Assembly (NCBI RefSeq): GCF_006439395.2
Contig: NZ_CP083950.1
Coordinates: 6,209,177-6,273,176 of the forward strand
DNA: 64,000 nucleotides
Origin: Mesorhizobium sp. B4-1-4
GTDB taxonomy: Bacteria; Pseudomonadota; Alphaproteobacteria; Rhizobiales; Rhizobiaceae
Direction: 5' to 3'
The position numbers and the translations under genes are program-made. Positions 53,724 through 62,657 of the stretch are shown piece after piece. Under the pieces are notes generated by a model that worked only from the letters and a program-made list of their open reading frames with translations, was not told the origin of the DNA and did not search any database. Position 1 is the first letter of the stretch, and every line of letters begins with the position of its first letter.

Positions 53724-54764
53724 TCAGTTGAACGGCGCCGAGTACATTAACCCGCCGTCGCTGGCGAGCGCGTTTTGGCCTCGCGCCATATTGACAGGCG
53801 AGTTCTTGCCGAAATGGCGATCGAATATCTCGCGATAGTTGCCGACCGCCGCGATGACCTTGACAAGCCAGTCCTTGTCCAGCCCGAGCAGCTTGCCGAG
53901 TTCATCCTGGGCGCCGAGCATGCGTCTGATCGTCAGATCCTGACTGCTGGCGGCGAGTTCTTTCACATTAGCCTGTGTAATACCTCGCCTTTCTGCTTCC
54001 ACAAGCCCGTAGTGAACCCAGCGCACGATCGTGAACCACTCCCAGTCATTGCGAGCAACGTAGACCGAATAAGGATCTGCTGACATCAGTTCGTCGAGCA
54101 CGATATAATCGGCGGGGTTCGGCGACATCGTCACCTGCACACCGGCAAGATCGGCTGCGCCGGCAATGGCCGCGTCGCAACGTCCGGCGAGGAACGCTTG
54201 GAACGTGTCTTGAAATTTCTCCAGTTGCACCAGCTTGTACTGGAAGCCCTTCGCTTTCATTAGATCGGCGAGGCTGCCCAGCGCGGAATTCCCTTGGCTT
54301 ATACAGAACGTGGCGTTGTTCATGTCATCGCTGGACTTGATGCCGGAATCCCGCCGCACAATGAAACCGGCGCCGGTATAGAAATTGGTAACGACGGAGA
54401 TCACGCCGAGCGATGCGTCGCGCGTCAGATTGACGACACTATCGCGCGCCAACATGTCGACCTCGCCGCCCTGAAGAGCTGCAAAGCGCTGCTGGAGAGT
54501 AAGCTGCACGAAGGTGACCTTTTCCGGATCGCCGAGAACGGCCGCGGCAACGGCCTTGCAATAATCGACGTCCAGCCCGCCCCAATGGCCTTGGCTATCG
54601 AGCTTAGAAAAGGTGGGGATCGATCCACCGACGCCGCATCGAAGGGTTCCCTGTGAGCGCACTTTGTCGAGAGTGGCGCCCGCATGCGCTGTCGTTGCGA
54701 AGCCTGCGACTAGCAGGGCCGAGGCCAATATCGGTAAGAAGGTCCTTTTCATTGTTGTCTTCAT
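53724..54764 (-). CDS. Amino acid ABC transporter substrate-binding protein, AapJ type
   Basis: A 346-residue periplasmic protein with a Sec signal (MKRTFLPILASALLVAGFAT, cleaved after AHA). The mature part is typical of AapJ: LDKVRSQGTLRCGVGGSIPT, GLDVDYCKAVAAAVLGDPEK, LQGGEVDMLARDSVVNLTRD, and NDWEWFTIVRWVHYGLVEAE. The ATG at 54764 overlaps the stop of the aminotransferase gene by one base (TGATG) with GGGAG just upstream; the ATG at 54752 is an alternative. It should bind an amino acid that becomes the substrate of the co-transcribed aminotransferase. Confidence 0.92.
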   Translation of the reverse strand: MKTTMKRTFLPILASALLVAGFATTAHAGATLDKVRSQGTLRCGVGGSIPTFSKLDSQGHWGGLDVDYCKAVAAAVLGDPEKVTFVQLTLQQRFAALQGGEVDMLARDSVVNLTRDASLGVISVVTNFYTGAGFIVRRDSGIKSSDDMNNATFCISQGNSALGSLADLMKAKGFQYKLVQLEKFQDTFQAFLAGRCDAAIAGAADLAGVQVTMSPNPADYIVLDELMSADPYSVYVARNDWEWFTIVRWVHYGLVEAERRGITQANVKELAASSQDLTIRRMLGAQDELGKLLGLDKDWLVKVIAAVGNYREIFDRHFGKNSPVNMARGQNALASDGGLMYSAPFN

Positions 54765-56119
54765 CACTCCCATGGCGAATTTTCCCAAACATGCTGGACG
54801 GCATCCACGAAGGCGTGGGCCAGAACCTCGATGTCGGTATCGCTCATTGGGGTCGACAGGGCGCCTGAGCAATTCGGTACAACGAGGAAGCCCTGCTTGA
54901 GCAAGGCGAGATGAATCTTGGCCAGTGCGACCTTCTGCGAAGAGGTGGCCAAGGCCGTCCGGAAGTTGCTTATGGGGTCGGTTTTCAGGTGAAATCTGAA
55001 GAAGGAGCCCGTTCCGCTCACCTGCGCGCGAAGCCCCTTCGCGGCGAGACCGTCGGCTAGAAGACCGCGCAGGCGCTCGCCCAACCTGTTCAGCCGCGCC
55101 ACCGCAGCCTCGTCATAGTGGTCGAGGGCGGCCAGCCCTGCCGCCATGGTGAGAGGATTGGCGGTGAACGTACCGCCGTGTGAAACCGCCGGCTTGCTCT
55201 TAGTGTGGTCGAAGACCGCCATATGCTTAGCCGGTCCTGCGATCGCGCCTACCGGCAGTCCACCTCCGATGATCTTGCCCAAGGCAACCAGATCAGGTTC
55301 GAAGCCGTAGAGTTCGTGAGCGCCGTGGTAGCCAAGCCTGTAGGAAACGACTTCGTCGAGAACGAGCAGGATTCCATATTCGCGGCACGCATCCTGAACG
55401 GCGTCCCGGACGTCTTTACGCATAGGTACCATGGCCACACGCGAGGAAAGAGGATCCACCAAGACTGCAGCCAGACGATCGCGATGTCGGCCGATCAATT
55501 CGACGCAGGTCTGTGGATCGTCGAACGGCAAGACCAGCACTTCCGCTGCGACCGAAGTCGGCGTGCCTTTGGCGTAGAGCACGCTGTTGGGGACCGTGTC
55601 GCCCCAGTTCTGCGCGGAGGAGTCGAGGCTCACCTCCACATAATCATAGGCGCCGTGATACGCGCCTTCGAACTTGGCGATCATCGGACGGCCTGTGATG
55701 GCACGTGCCGCTTTGACGGCAAACATGACCGCCTCAGTGCCTGAGTTGGCAAAACGCACCTGTTCCAGCCTTGGCGACCGCCTGCTGATCGCTTGCGCCA
55801 GCGCAGTTTCTGAGGGCGTCGGCAGGCTGAATGCGGTTCCGGCATCCAGTGTCCTATGCAGCGCCTCGATCACGGGAGGAAAAGCGTGACCGTGCACTAG
55901 CGAGAAGAAGTTGTTGGCGCAGTCGAAGATCCGTCGCCCATCCACATCGGTGATCCAGCACCCGCTACCGGAAGCGGCGTAGGGTGGGTGCGGCGGAAAG
56001 AATGGCGCCGCCCGCATACTGCCGCCCGGCGTGATGCGCCCGGAACGCTCAAACTCTGCCCGGGATTTCGGTCCGAGAACCTCACCGCTGTTGTGTCCTG
56101 CATTGGTGATCGATTGCAT
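54764..56119 (-). CDS. Class III aminotransferase, glutamate-1-semialdehyde aminomutase-like
   Basis: A 451-residue PLP enzyme paralogous to the one at 10369. Key segments are FANSGTEAVMFAVKAARAIT, KFEGAYHGAYDYVEVSLD, AVLVDPLSSRVAM, LVLDEVVSYRLGYHGAHELY and the Schiff-base lysine in ALGKIIGGGLPVGAIAG. It is translationally coupled to an Aap-type importer, which argues against a role in haem synthesis and for catabolism of an imported amino acid, perhaps a beta- or gamma-amino acid or an amine. The ATG at 56119 gives an N-terminus matching the paralogue in length. First gene of its operon; the RpiR regulator at 57357 is divergent from it with an IS630 wreck in between. Confidence 0.87.
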   Translation of the reverse strand: MQSITNAGHNSGEVLGPKSRAEFERSGRITPGGSMRAAPFFPPHPPYAASGSGCWITDVDGRRIFDCANNFFSLVHGHAFPPVIEALHRTLDAGTAFSLPTPSETALAQAISRRSPRLEQVRFANSGTEAVMFAVKAARAITGRPMIAKFEGAYHGAYDYVEVSLDSSAQNWGDTVPNSVLYAKGTPTSVAAEVLVLPFDDPQTCVELIGRHRDRLAAVLVDPLSSRVAMVPMRKDVRDAVQDACREYGILLVLDEVVSYRLGYHGAHELYGFEPDLVALGKIIGGGLPVGAIAGPAKHMAVFDHTKSKPAVSHGGTFTANPLTMAAGLAALDHYDEAAVARLNRLGERLRGLLADGLAAKGLRAQVSGTGSFFRFHLKTDPISNFRTALATSSQKVALAKIHLALLKQGFLVVPNCSGALSTPMSDTDIEVLAHAFVDAVQHVWENSPWE

Positions 56120-56319
56120 TCGGGGATCTCGCTGATGAAAGCCTTATTGACCCGAGCCTAGTACCGTCTGTTTCTAGTTACGTCAAGATGAACCATTTGA
56201 TCCGAATCTTGATTGCGTGTCACCATGCTTGCCGGGAGCGGTAGGAGAGATTGCAATCATCCGCTGCTCAAGTGGTTGTCGCCTGACAAGGAGCCCGGCT
56301 TAGAATTCTCTTTCGCGAG
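56120..56319. other. Promoter region of the aminotransferase-importer operon
   Basis: About 200 AT-richer bases upstream of the minus-strand operon. No gene is visible and no convincing promoter boxes were identified. Confidence 0.3.
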
Positions 56320-57160
56320 TGAGCATGCTAGTTTGGCGTGCCACATGATCTCGACGGGTCCTCCGCTGCGTCGTCTCCGCCGACAGGTCCTGCAACGTCA
56401 GCGCCACCACGCGCTCGGCGACTGCAGGCCCGAGAGGCGGAATGCGCCGCGACTTGTCGCGCAGCAGTCCTTCGAAGCTTTCGGGCGGTGAAGCGCTCCT
56501 GCCATCACCACACGCAGGTCTTGGACTTGCCGATTTAGCGCAAGCGCCGTATGCCGCATCTACAAGGGCACGGCTGCAACCCAGTCGCTGGAGCCAGTTC
56601 AAGCTCTCCAACGATCTGAAGTTCGTTGCCAAACTGCGCGACGTCGTCGGCCTCTACGTCGATCCGCCTGCTCACGCCATCGTGCTGTTTCGGCCCACGG
56701 AAGAGCCAAATTCAGACGCTCAACCGCGCCCAGCCCCGCCAGCGCATAAAAAAGGAGGACTCGGCACATGATTCCACGACTGCAAGCGTAATGGCACGAC
56801 CACCCTGTTTGCAGCCCTCAGCGGGCTCGACGGCAGCGTTATTGGTAAGAACATGCGAGGCACCGCCATCAGGAGTTCATCCAACCCGGCCAACAAGGCC
56901 ATCCACGTCTTCGACAACCACGCCGTCCATAAGTAGCACGCTTGGCTCGACAGCCATCGCCGTTTCACCTTCCACTTCACGCCACTTCGGCATCCTGGAT
57001 CAAATCAGGTCGAGCCGTGGTTTGCAGAGCGCTGACGAGAAAGCGTTCCAGCGAGGCGCATGTCGTACCACCGCAGAAACTGAAAGCCGGCATCGGCGCT
57101 TTCATCAAAATCCACAATAAGAACGCCACCGCATTCAAGCGGGTCAAATCCGCTAACTAA
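56320..57160 (+). pseudogene. IS630-family transposase wreck with an internal inversion
   Basis: The C-terminal part reads on the plus strand: RLQPSRWSQFKLSNDLKFVA and KLRDVVGLYVDPPAHAIVL (about 56570-56690), EKSQIQTLNRAQP, then PSPFHLPLHATSASW near 56950-57000 and KLKAGIGAFIKIHNKNATAF near 57080-57130. The N-terminal helix region, FEGLLRDKSRRIPPLGPAVA then ERVVALTLQDLSAETTQRRT, lies at 56480-56340 but on the minus strand. In intact IS630 proteins both parts are on one strand, so an inversion has happened inside the remnant. Many frameshifts are present. It is a different subgroup from the element at 34842. Confidence 0.7.
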
Positions 57161-57356
57161 ATCTTCGCGTCAGTCAAGCGCTTTTCCCCATGGACAATGA
57201 GGCGAACTACAGAGTCAGGTGGCTAGCAACTAAATAATTGAGGCGACGCTAACAGACGCAATATCCCTCTCAAACGACAAGGGCTTGAAAGCACTGTATT
57301 TTCCGTGCGATACGGTTCGCTTAGAAAGATTCCAAGGTTAAGAGCTGCAAGAACAT
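57161..57356. other. Promoter region of the second RpiR gene
   Basis: About 195 AT-rich bases upstream of the regulator. No gene and no clear operator were seen. Confidence 0.3.
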
Positions 57357-58304
57357 GTGTTATCTTTAATGGACAAGGCTGATATCCATAGCGCTCTGTT
57401 ATCATTGGCTTCTGAGGTCGGCGGGCACATGGCGGTGGCAGCTAATTATCTCGTAGCCCGTCCGGACGATGTCGCGGTGCATTCCATGCGTGATATCGCA
57501 AAGTATGCCGATGTCCCGCCGGTAACGCTGGTAAGGCTAGCGCAACGACTCGGCTTGCAGGGATATGGAGAGCTACGTCAGCGCTACATTGACGCCATCT
57601 TGGAAGAAACCGGTCAGGGGAGCCACGCCGCGAGAAGGAACGTGGAAAGCGCAAGAGCAATTGTCGCTTCAACCAAAGGCGAGCACGGCGTGGCTGATTT
57701 CGCCGCTGCCTTCTTTAAGGCCGAGAGCGTACTGCTGCAACGGGCGAGCGCGGATCTCTCCGCAGAAAAGCTATCGCGCGTTGCCGAGCTTCTGGCCAAC
57801 GCCCCAAAAGCGTTCGTTGTCGGTCGCCGCACATGCTTTCCGCCAGCTGTAACTTTGGCTTACGCTCTTCGTAAAGCCCGTCCGAACGTCATCCTCTTGG
57901 ACGATTTCTCCGGTGCGCCGGAAGCGCAACTGGATGATGTTGCTGCCGGCGACGTTTTGCTGGCATTCACGTTTGCTCCTTTCAGCCGTGTTACTGACAT
58001 GCTGGTAAGGAAGGCTGTAAAAAGCGGGGCAATTTTGATTGCGGTGTCAGATTCCGCTGCGGCGCCTCTGCAAAATCTGACGGAAGGACTGTTATTTCTC
58101 ACGCCCACCATTAGCCGTGCATTTCCTGAGTCCGCAGCCGGTGCGACGGCTCTGGCGAATTTGTTTGCGGCACTGACAGTAGCTAAACTCGGCGGGGTAG
58201 CGCACGAGCGCATTAGAAACAATGAGGAGTTCTTAGTAGGGTCCGGAGAATATCTTCGCGCTCGCGTTCGTACTCGCCAAAAAACTAGCACCCGGGGCCG
58301 TTAA
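57357..58304 (+). CDS. MurR/RpiR family transcriptional regulator (HTH + SIS)
   Basis: A 315-residue regulator with an N-terminal helix-turn-helix (about 15-85: ANYLVARPDDVAVHSMRDIA, VTLVRLAQRLGLQGYGELRQ) and a SIS effector domain (about 130-270: FVVGRRTCFPPAVTLAYALR, ILIAVSDSAAAPLQNLTEG). It starts with GTG at 57357 or, equally likely, ATG at 57369. It is very different from the RpiR protein at 717. It stands between the aminotransferase-importer operon (divergent) and the acyl-CoA operon (downstream, same strand), so it may control one of them. Confidence 0.86.
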   Translation: MLSLMDKADIHSALLSLASEVGGHMAVAANYLVARPDDVAVHSMRDIAKYADVPPVTLVRLAQRLGLQGYGELRQRYIDAILEETGQGSHAARRNVESARAIVASTKGEHGVADFAAAFFKAESVLLQRASADLSAEKLSRVAELLANAPKAFVVGRRTCFPPAVTLAYALRKARPNVILLDDFSGAPEAQLDDVAAGDVLLAFTFAPFSRVTDMLVRKAVKSGAILIAVSDSAAAPLQNLTEGLLFLTPTISRAFPESAAGATALANLFAALTVAKLGGVAHERIRNNEEFLVGSGEYLRARVRTRQKTSTRGR

Positions 58305-58900
58305 CGTCCGCTGTCAGAACAACTGTGGCGATGCATGAACGCAGGTATAGGCAGATCGTCGGTACTTCGACGGCCCGGTTGTTCATACGCTGAAAACCCA
58401 GCCCACGCGTAGCGAAAGGTTGGACTGCGCACGTACGCAGGCGAGGGGCGTGAGTGCGTATTGGCTTGACCCTCGAATGAGCCGAACGCTGCCTCTGCGG
58501 TGCTGACTTTGAAGCCTTCAATGCTATTCCGTTTTCTGGTCGTGCGACCGGCACTTTCAATTCTGTGTCCAAAAAAGTTGCAAGCTCCGTGGCCACGTCG
58601 GATGGCGAGCGTCGCATCGAAGCGATGGAGCACTGAATTCCTTCCTGTCGATTGGCTTTTGCCTTGTAGCGGCAAAATGACTGTTGAAGCGGTGGGTCCA
58701 GAGTCGCCCAGCTTCCCCGTGTCTTTGGCTGTTTAAGATGGCGCGTCTTCAGTTCGCAAAAAGGTGACGGAGCATGACGGTCTCCTCACAAGAGACCACA
58801 TGAACCATATGGTCCACTTGCATAATGAATCATCGCGTGGTTCAATATCGGAAAATTGAACCAGGCCAAGCTCGCACTCATCGCAAAAAGTGACGGACCT
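58305..58900. other. Intergenic region, mostly the left part of the repeated block
   Basis: 58305-58437 is unique and holds nothing recognisable. From 58438 on it repeats 7339-7802. The minus-strand frames in this part look protein-like in places but match nothing I know. The last 120 bases hold the palindromes described separately. Confidence 0.4.
58779..58863 (+). promoter_or_regulatory. Dyad-rich control region upstream of the acyl-CoA operon (copy 2)
   Basis: Same three dyads as at 7680-7764: GGTCTC/GAGACC, the palindrome ACCATATGGT at 58804-58813, and TGGTTCAAT/ATTGAACCA at 58838-58863, which ends 37 bases before the crotonase ATG. The position fits an operator for a repressor of acid-degradation genes. 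Confidence 0.5.
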
Positions 58901-59704
58901 ATGGAATACACTCAGATCGCCGTGGAACGCCGCGGTAACGTGGCCTGGCTCTTTCACGACCGTCCCGGTGCACGCAACGCCGAAAGCATGCAGCTTCTTG
59001 ACGAGCTTGATCATGCTTTGCAGTCAGCGATCGATGCTGAGGACGTGCGCGTGATCGTGGTCGGTGGCAAAGGCGATCACTTTTCAGCTGGCCACGATCT
59101 CAAGGAGGCACAGGCCAAGCGTGCAGAATTTACTGTTGAAGAGCGCTTCGCGTACGAAGAGCGCCGTTATCTCGGCTACGCAATGCGAATCTGGGATTGT
59201 CCCAAGCCTACGATTGCCAGCGTGCAGGGAGCTTGTGTCGCTGGTGGTTTCATGGTTGCCAACATGTGCGACATGATCGTGGCCTCTGACGATGCTTTCT
59301 TCGCCGATCCAGTCTGTAACACGCTGGCCAGCGCCGCCGTCGAAGTGTTGTGTCATCCTTGGGTCATGGGTTTGCGGACCGCAAAGGAGTTCCTTTTTAC
59401 CGGCCGCCGCATGAGCGCGGAGGAGGCGCAACGGGTCGGCATGGTAAACCGCGTCGTGCAACGTGCTGAACTCGAAGCTGCCACGACGGAGCTTGCCGAA
59501 AAGATAGCCGTTGCCCCGCCTTTTGCCACGATGCTGACCAAGCGCTCACTCAACCGGACGGCCGATATGCAGGGCTTCAGGAATGCGCTCCAGAGCCATT
59601 TCGATACGCACCAGCTCTCGCACGTAAGCGACGAGTACCGTCGCATGCGCGAGCAGGGCATTGCGGCTGCCATTTCGCGCGGCAGGAATCAAACCGCGGG
59701 CTGA
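58901..59704 (+). CDS. Crotonase superfamily protein (enoyl-CoA hydratase-like)
   Basis: A 267-residue crotonase. The oxyanion-hole parts are present (GDHFSAGHDLKEA and QGACVAGGFMVANMCDM). The two glutamates that hydrate enoyl-CoA in classical enzymes appear replaced: GGGCELAMMCD becomes AGGFMVANMCD (Glu to Met) and the FGQPE position reads FADPV (Glu to Val). A Glu a little later (ASAAVEVLCHPWVMG) may substitute. So the enzyme could be a divergent hydratase or catalyse another crotonase reaction. It is the first gene of a five-gene or shorter operon with the ligase and two dehydrogenases. The ATG at 58901 is preferred; the longer frame from 58856 runs into the operator. Confidence 0.85.
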   Translation: MEYTQIAVERRGNVAWLFHDRPGARNAESMQLLDELDHALQSAIDAEDVRVIVVGGKGDHFSAGHDLKEAQAKRAEFTVEERFAYEERRYLGYAMRIWDCPKPTIASVQGACVAGGFMVANMCDMIVASDDAFFADPVCNTLASAAVEVLCHPWVMGLRTAKEFLFTGRRMSAEEAQRVGMVNRVVQRAELEAATTELAEKIAVAPPFATMLTKRSLNRTADMQGFRNALQSHFDTHQLSHVSDEYRRMREQGIAAAISRGRNQTAG

Positions 59705-59759
59705 ACGCGTTCGCACCATCGTGTGAGAGCAGAAGAGTCTTCACAAAGTCGAGCAGCGC

Positions 59760-61442
59760 ATGAGCACCGTCGGATCTGGAGCAGTCGAACATTCTTACCC
59801 GTGGGTGAAGTCCTATCCGCCCGCCATTCGTTGGGACGCGTCGATCCAATGCTTCTCACTCGGCAATTACCTGGCCCGCAGCGTGGCGCGATATCGCGAC
59901 CGCACCGCCTTCATCTACCGCGACAGCAAGATAAGCTACAACCAGTTTGGTGTGTACGTCCTGTCGGTCGCTGCCGCCTTCACGGCGATGACAGAGGCGG
60001 AGACCGGCATCGCCCTTTATCTGCCGAACACCCCTTTTCATCCAATTGCGTTTTTTGGCGCGGCCTCGGCTGGACGACGAATCGTTCAGCTCAGTCCGCT
60101 TGATGCGCCAACAGAGCTTGCTCACAAGTTGCATGATTCCGGCGCACGTGTGCTCGTCACAATCGCTCTGCCGGAGCTTATCGAAAAGGCCCTTGCGCTG
60201 AAGGCCGAAGGGCTGGTCGACCGGCTGTTCGTCGCTGACGACGCGTACTGGGGGACTGCGTCTGAGTTGACTGCCATCTCTGTGGACGCGGAGCCGTTCA
60301 CTGCCCTTTTTGACACAGTGCCTCTAGCCACGCCCGTCGCCGTCGATGCGAGCGAAATTGCACTGCTACAGTATACTGGAGGGACCACTGGCCTGCCCAA
60401 AGGCGCCATGCTCACGCACGCCAACCTCACGGCTGCCGCCGAGATGTCGGCGTATCTGCAGTCGGTTCGCGGGCGTCCTGAAGATAATCCCGACCGCGTG
60501 CTCCTCGTCCTTCCCCTGTTTCACGCCTTCGCCCTCACAGTTCTGATTCGACATATTGGACAAGGGAACATGCTGATCATCCGTCAGCGGTTCGATCCGG
60601 ATCAGTGGCTTGAAGACGTCAGCAGGCTCGGCGTCACAAGCTTCAACGGCGTGCCAACGATGTGGATCGCACTGTCCAATCATACCCGTCTAAAGGATTA
60701 TGACCTCTCCTCGCTGACGTTGCCGACCTCTGGCGGGGCGCCCTTACCAGTTGAAGTTGCCCGCACTTTCGAGCGGCTTACAGGTCTACGCATCTTTCCG
60801 GGATGGGGTATGACGGAGGCTGCCGCTATCGGAACGCAACATTCTCCAATCGGCGAAATTCGCGATGGATCGATTGGCTTGCCACAGCCAAATTTTGAGG
60901 TCGAGATCGTTGATCTTGAAGATCCGACCCGCCTCCTGCCACCAGGCGAGACGGGCGAGATCCGCATACGTGGACCGAACGTGTTTAAGGGCTACTGGAA
61001 CAATGCCAATGAAACCCGCCGCGCTTTCGTCGACGGCTTCTTTCTGACTGGCGATGTCGGGTACATAGACATTGACGGCTATGTATTCCTGACGGATCGC
61101 AAGAAGGACATGATCCTATCGAGCGGGTTTAACGTCTATCCACGTGTGATCGAGGAGGCCGTCTATAGCCATCCTGGCGTGGCTGAGTGCATCGTCGTCG
61201 GCGTCCCGGATTCCTATCGCGGCCAATCTGCCAAGGCTTTCGTGTCGCTGAAGTCCGGCGCTCAGCCCTTCACACTCGACGAACTCAGGGCATTCCTGTC
61301 GGGACGGCTTGGCAAACACGAAATGCCAGCTGCGCTCGAAATCCGCGACCGACTTCCAAAGACCAACCTCGGCAAGCTCTCGAAAAAGATGATTCTCGAA
61401 GGCGAGGGCGCGCATGCTGCGGCGACCAAGCCTCAAGAATAA
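59760..61442 (+). CDS. AMP-dependent acyl-CoA synthetase/ligase
   Basis: A 560-residue adenylate-forming CoA ligase of normal length for the long-chain/aromatic-acid group. Motifs: LLQYTGGTTGLPKGAMLTH, the aromatic-binding region FNGVPTMWIALSNH, GWGMTEAAAIG, FFLTGDVGYIDIDG, DRKKDMILSSGFNVYPRVIE, and the catalytic Lys in PKTNLGKLSKKMI. It activates a carboxylic acid to its CoA thioester, the entry step for the dehydrogenases and crotonase of the same operon. It starts 55 bases after the crotonase stop. Its first 56 codons are duplicated at 8663. Confidence 0.92.
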   Translation: MSTVGSGAVEHSYPWVKSYPPAIRWDASIQCFSLGNYLARSVARYRDRTAFIYRDSKISYNQFGVYVLSVAAAFTAMTEAETGIALYLPNTPFHPIAFFGAASAGRRIVQLSPLDAPTELAHKLHDSGARVLVTIALPELIEKALALKAEGLVDRLFVADDAYWGTASELTAISVDAEPFTALFDTVPLATPVAVDASEIALLQYTGGTTGLPKGAMLTHANLTAAAEMSAYLQSVRGRPEDNPDRVLLVLPLFHAFALTVLIRHIGQGNMLIIRQRFDPDQWLEDVSRLGVTSFNGVPTMWIALSNHTRLKDYDLSSLTLPTSGGAPLPVEVARTFERLTGLRIFPGWGMTEAAAIGTQHSPIGEIRDGSIGLPQPNFEVEIVDLEDPTRLLPPGETGEIRIRGPNVFKGYWNNANETRRAFVDGFFLTGDVGYIDIDGYVFLTDRKKDMILSSGFNVYPRVIEEAVYSHPGVAECIVVGVPDSYRGQSAKAFVSLKSGAQPFTLDELRAFLSGRLGKHEMPAALEIRDRLPKTNLGKLSKKMILEGEGAHAAATKPQE

Positions 61443-61455
61443 GGATTGGAAGACT

Positions 61456-62652
61456 ATGGACCTTCGCTTCACCGAAAAAGAACGCGCATTTCGTTGGGAA
61501 GTCCGCGACTTCATCGAGGCGAATTTGCCCAGCACAACGCGCGAGCACATGGCTGCCGGTCGCAGACCGACACCGGAGATGATCATCGACTGGCAGCGGA
61601 GGCTTAATACCAAAGGCTGGGCCGTACCGCACTGGCCCATGGAATGGGGCGGTCGAGACTGGTCCGCGGTCAAGCGCTATATCCTTAAGGAAGAGATGGA
61701 GCAGACGCCGGCGCCGAGCCTACTCGCGTTCAACGTGGACATGTGCGGCCCGATCTTGCTTGCCTTTGGCACCGAGGAGCAAAAGAGGCGATTTCTACCG
61801 CGAATGGCAAATCTGGACGACTGGTGGTGTCAGGGTTTTTCGGAACCTGGCGCTGGATCCGATCTTGCGAGCCTAAAATGCTCCGCACGGCGCGAAGGTG
61901 AACTCTATGTCGTTAATGGGCAAAAAGCTTGGACCACCTATGCCCAATACGCGAACTGGATGTTCATGCTCGTGCGCACCGACCCATCGGCGGCCAAGCC
62001 TCAAGAAGGGATTTCCTTCCTGCTCGTCGAGATGAATTCGCCCGGCATCACGGTTCACCCCACCATCACCATCGACGGCGTGCATGAGGTCAACGAGGTG
62101 TTCTTCGATGATGTCACGGTGCCGGCCGGCCAACTGGTCGGGGAAGAAAACAGGGGATGGGACTGCGCCAAACTGCTGCTCTCCAACGAACGAACAGGGC
62201 ACGCGAAAGTGGGGCCGTCCAAGGAGCGCATCCGCCGTCTTAGGACCATTGCGTGCCAGCCGATCAATGGCGCAGCCCCATTGATTGAGGATCCGCTGTT
62301 CGCTGCGCGCTTGACCGATGTCGAGGTCCAACTGAAGGCGCTGGAAATGACAACGCTTCGCGTGCTCGCTGAGGAGAACCGCGTGCTAAGCCAAAAGAGG
62401 CCTAATCCTGCGTCCTCCGTCTTGAAGATTCGCGGCTCGGAGATTCATCAGGCCATCACCGAGCTATACGTGATGGCTGCTGGTCCATACGGTCTTGCCA
62501 GTTCGATCGGTGAAGACGGCCCTGAGGCGATGGGTCCAGAGTGGGCGACACTTGCCTATCCCACCTTTTTCAATATGCGGAAGCTCAGCATTTACGGTGG
62601 ATCGAACGAGATCCAAAAGACCATCATGGCCAAAGCATTCCTGGGACTCTGA
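61456..62652 (+). CDS. Acyl-CoA dehydrogenase, large-subunit type
   Basis: A 398-residue FAD enzyme paralogous to 21855-23048. Shared segments are DDWWCQGFSEPGAGSDLASL, VNGQKAWTTYAQYANWMFML, EVNEVFFDDVTVPAGQLVGE and KLSIYGGSNEIQKTIMAKAF. The open frame extends back to 61414 inside the ligase gene, but the ATG at 61456 (MDLRFTEKERAFRWEVRDFI) matches the paralogue and lies 13 bases after the ligase stop. With the next gene it forms a PimC/PimD-like pair for an acyl-CoA whose chain may carry a second functional group. Confidence 0.9.
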   Translation: MDLRFTEKERAFRWEVRDFIEANLPSTTREHMAAGRRPTPEMIIDWQRRLNTKGWAVPHWPMEWGGRDWSAVKRYILKEEMEQTPAPSLLAFNVDMCGPILLAFGTEEQKRRFLPRMANLDDWWCQGFSEPGAGSDLASLKCSARREGELYVVNGQKAWTTYAQYANWMFMLVRTDPSAAKPQEGISFLLVEMNSPGITVHPTITIDGVHEVNEVFFDDVTVPAGQLVGEENRGWDCAKLLLSNERTGHAKVGPSKERIRRLRTIACQPINGAAPLIEDPLFAARLTDVEVQLKALEMTTLRVLAEENRVLSQKRPNPASSVLKIRGSEIHQAITELYVMAAGPYGLASSIGEDGPEAMGPEWATLAYPTFFNMRKLSIYGGSNEIQKTIMAKAFLGL

Positions 62653-62657
62653 AGGCA

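Larger units (their letters stand above)
58438..59927 (+). repeat. Direct repeat copy 2 of the 1.49 kb block (intact genes)
   Basis: Partner of 7339-8830 in the same orientation, 51.1 kb away. Here the crotonase gene is intact and the ligase gene continues past the repeat end, so this is the parental or better preserved copy. Sequence identity is high enough for homologous recombination, which could delete the 51 kb between the copies as a circle. Confidence 0.93.
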
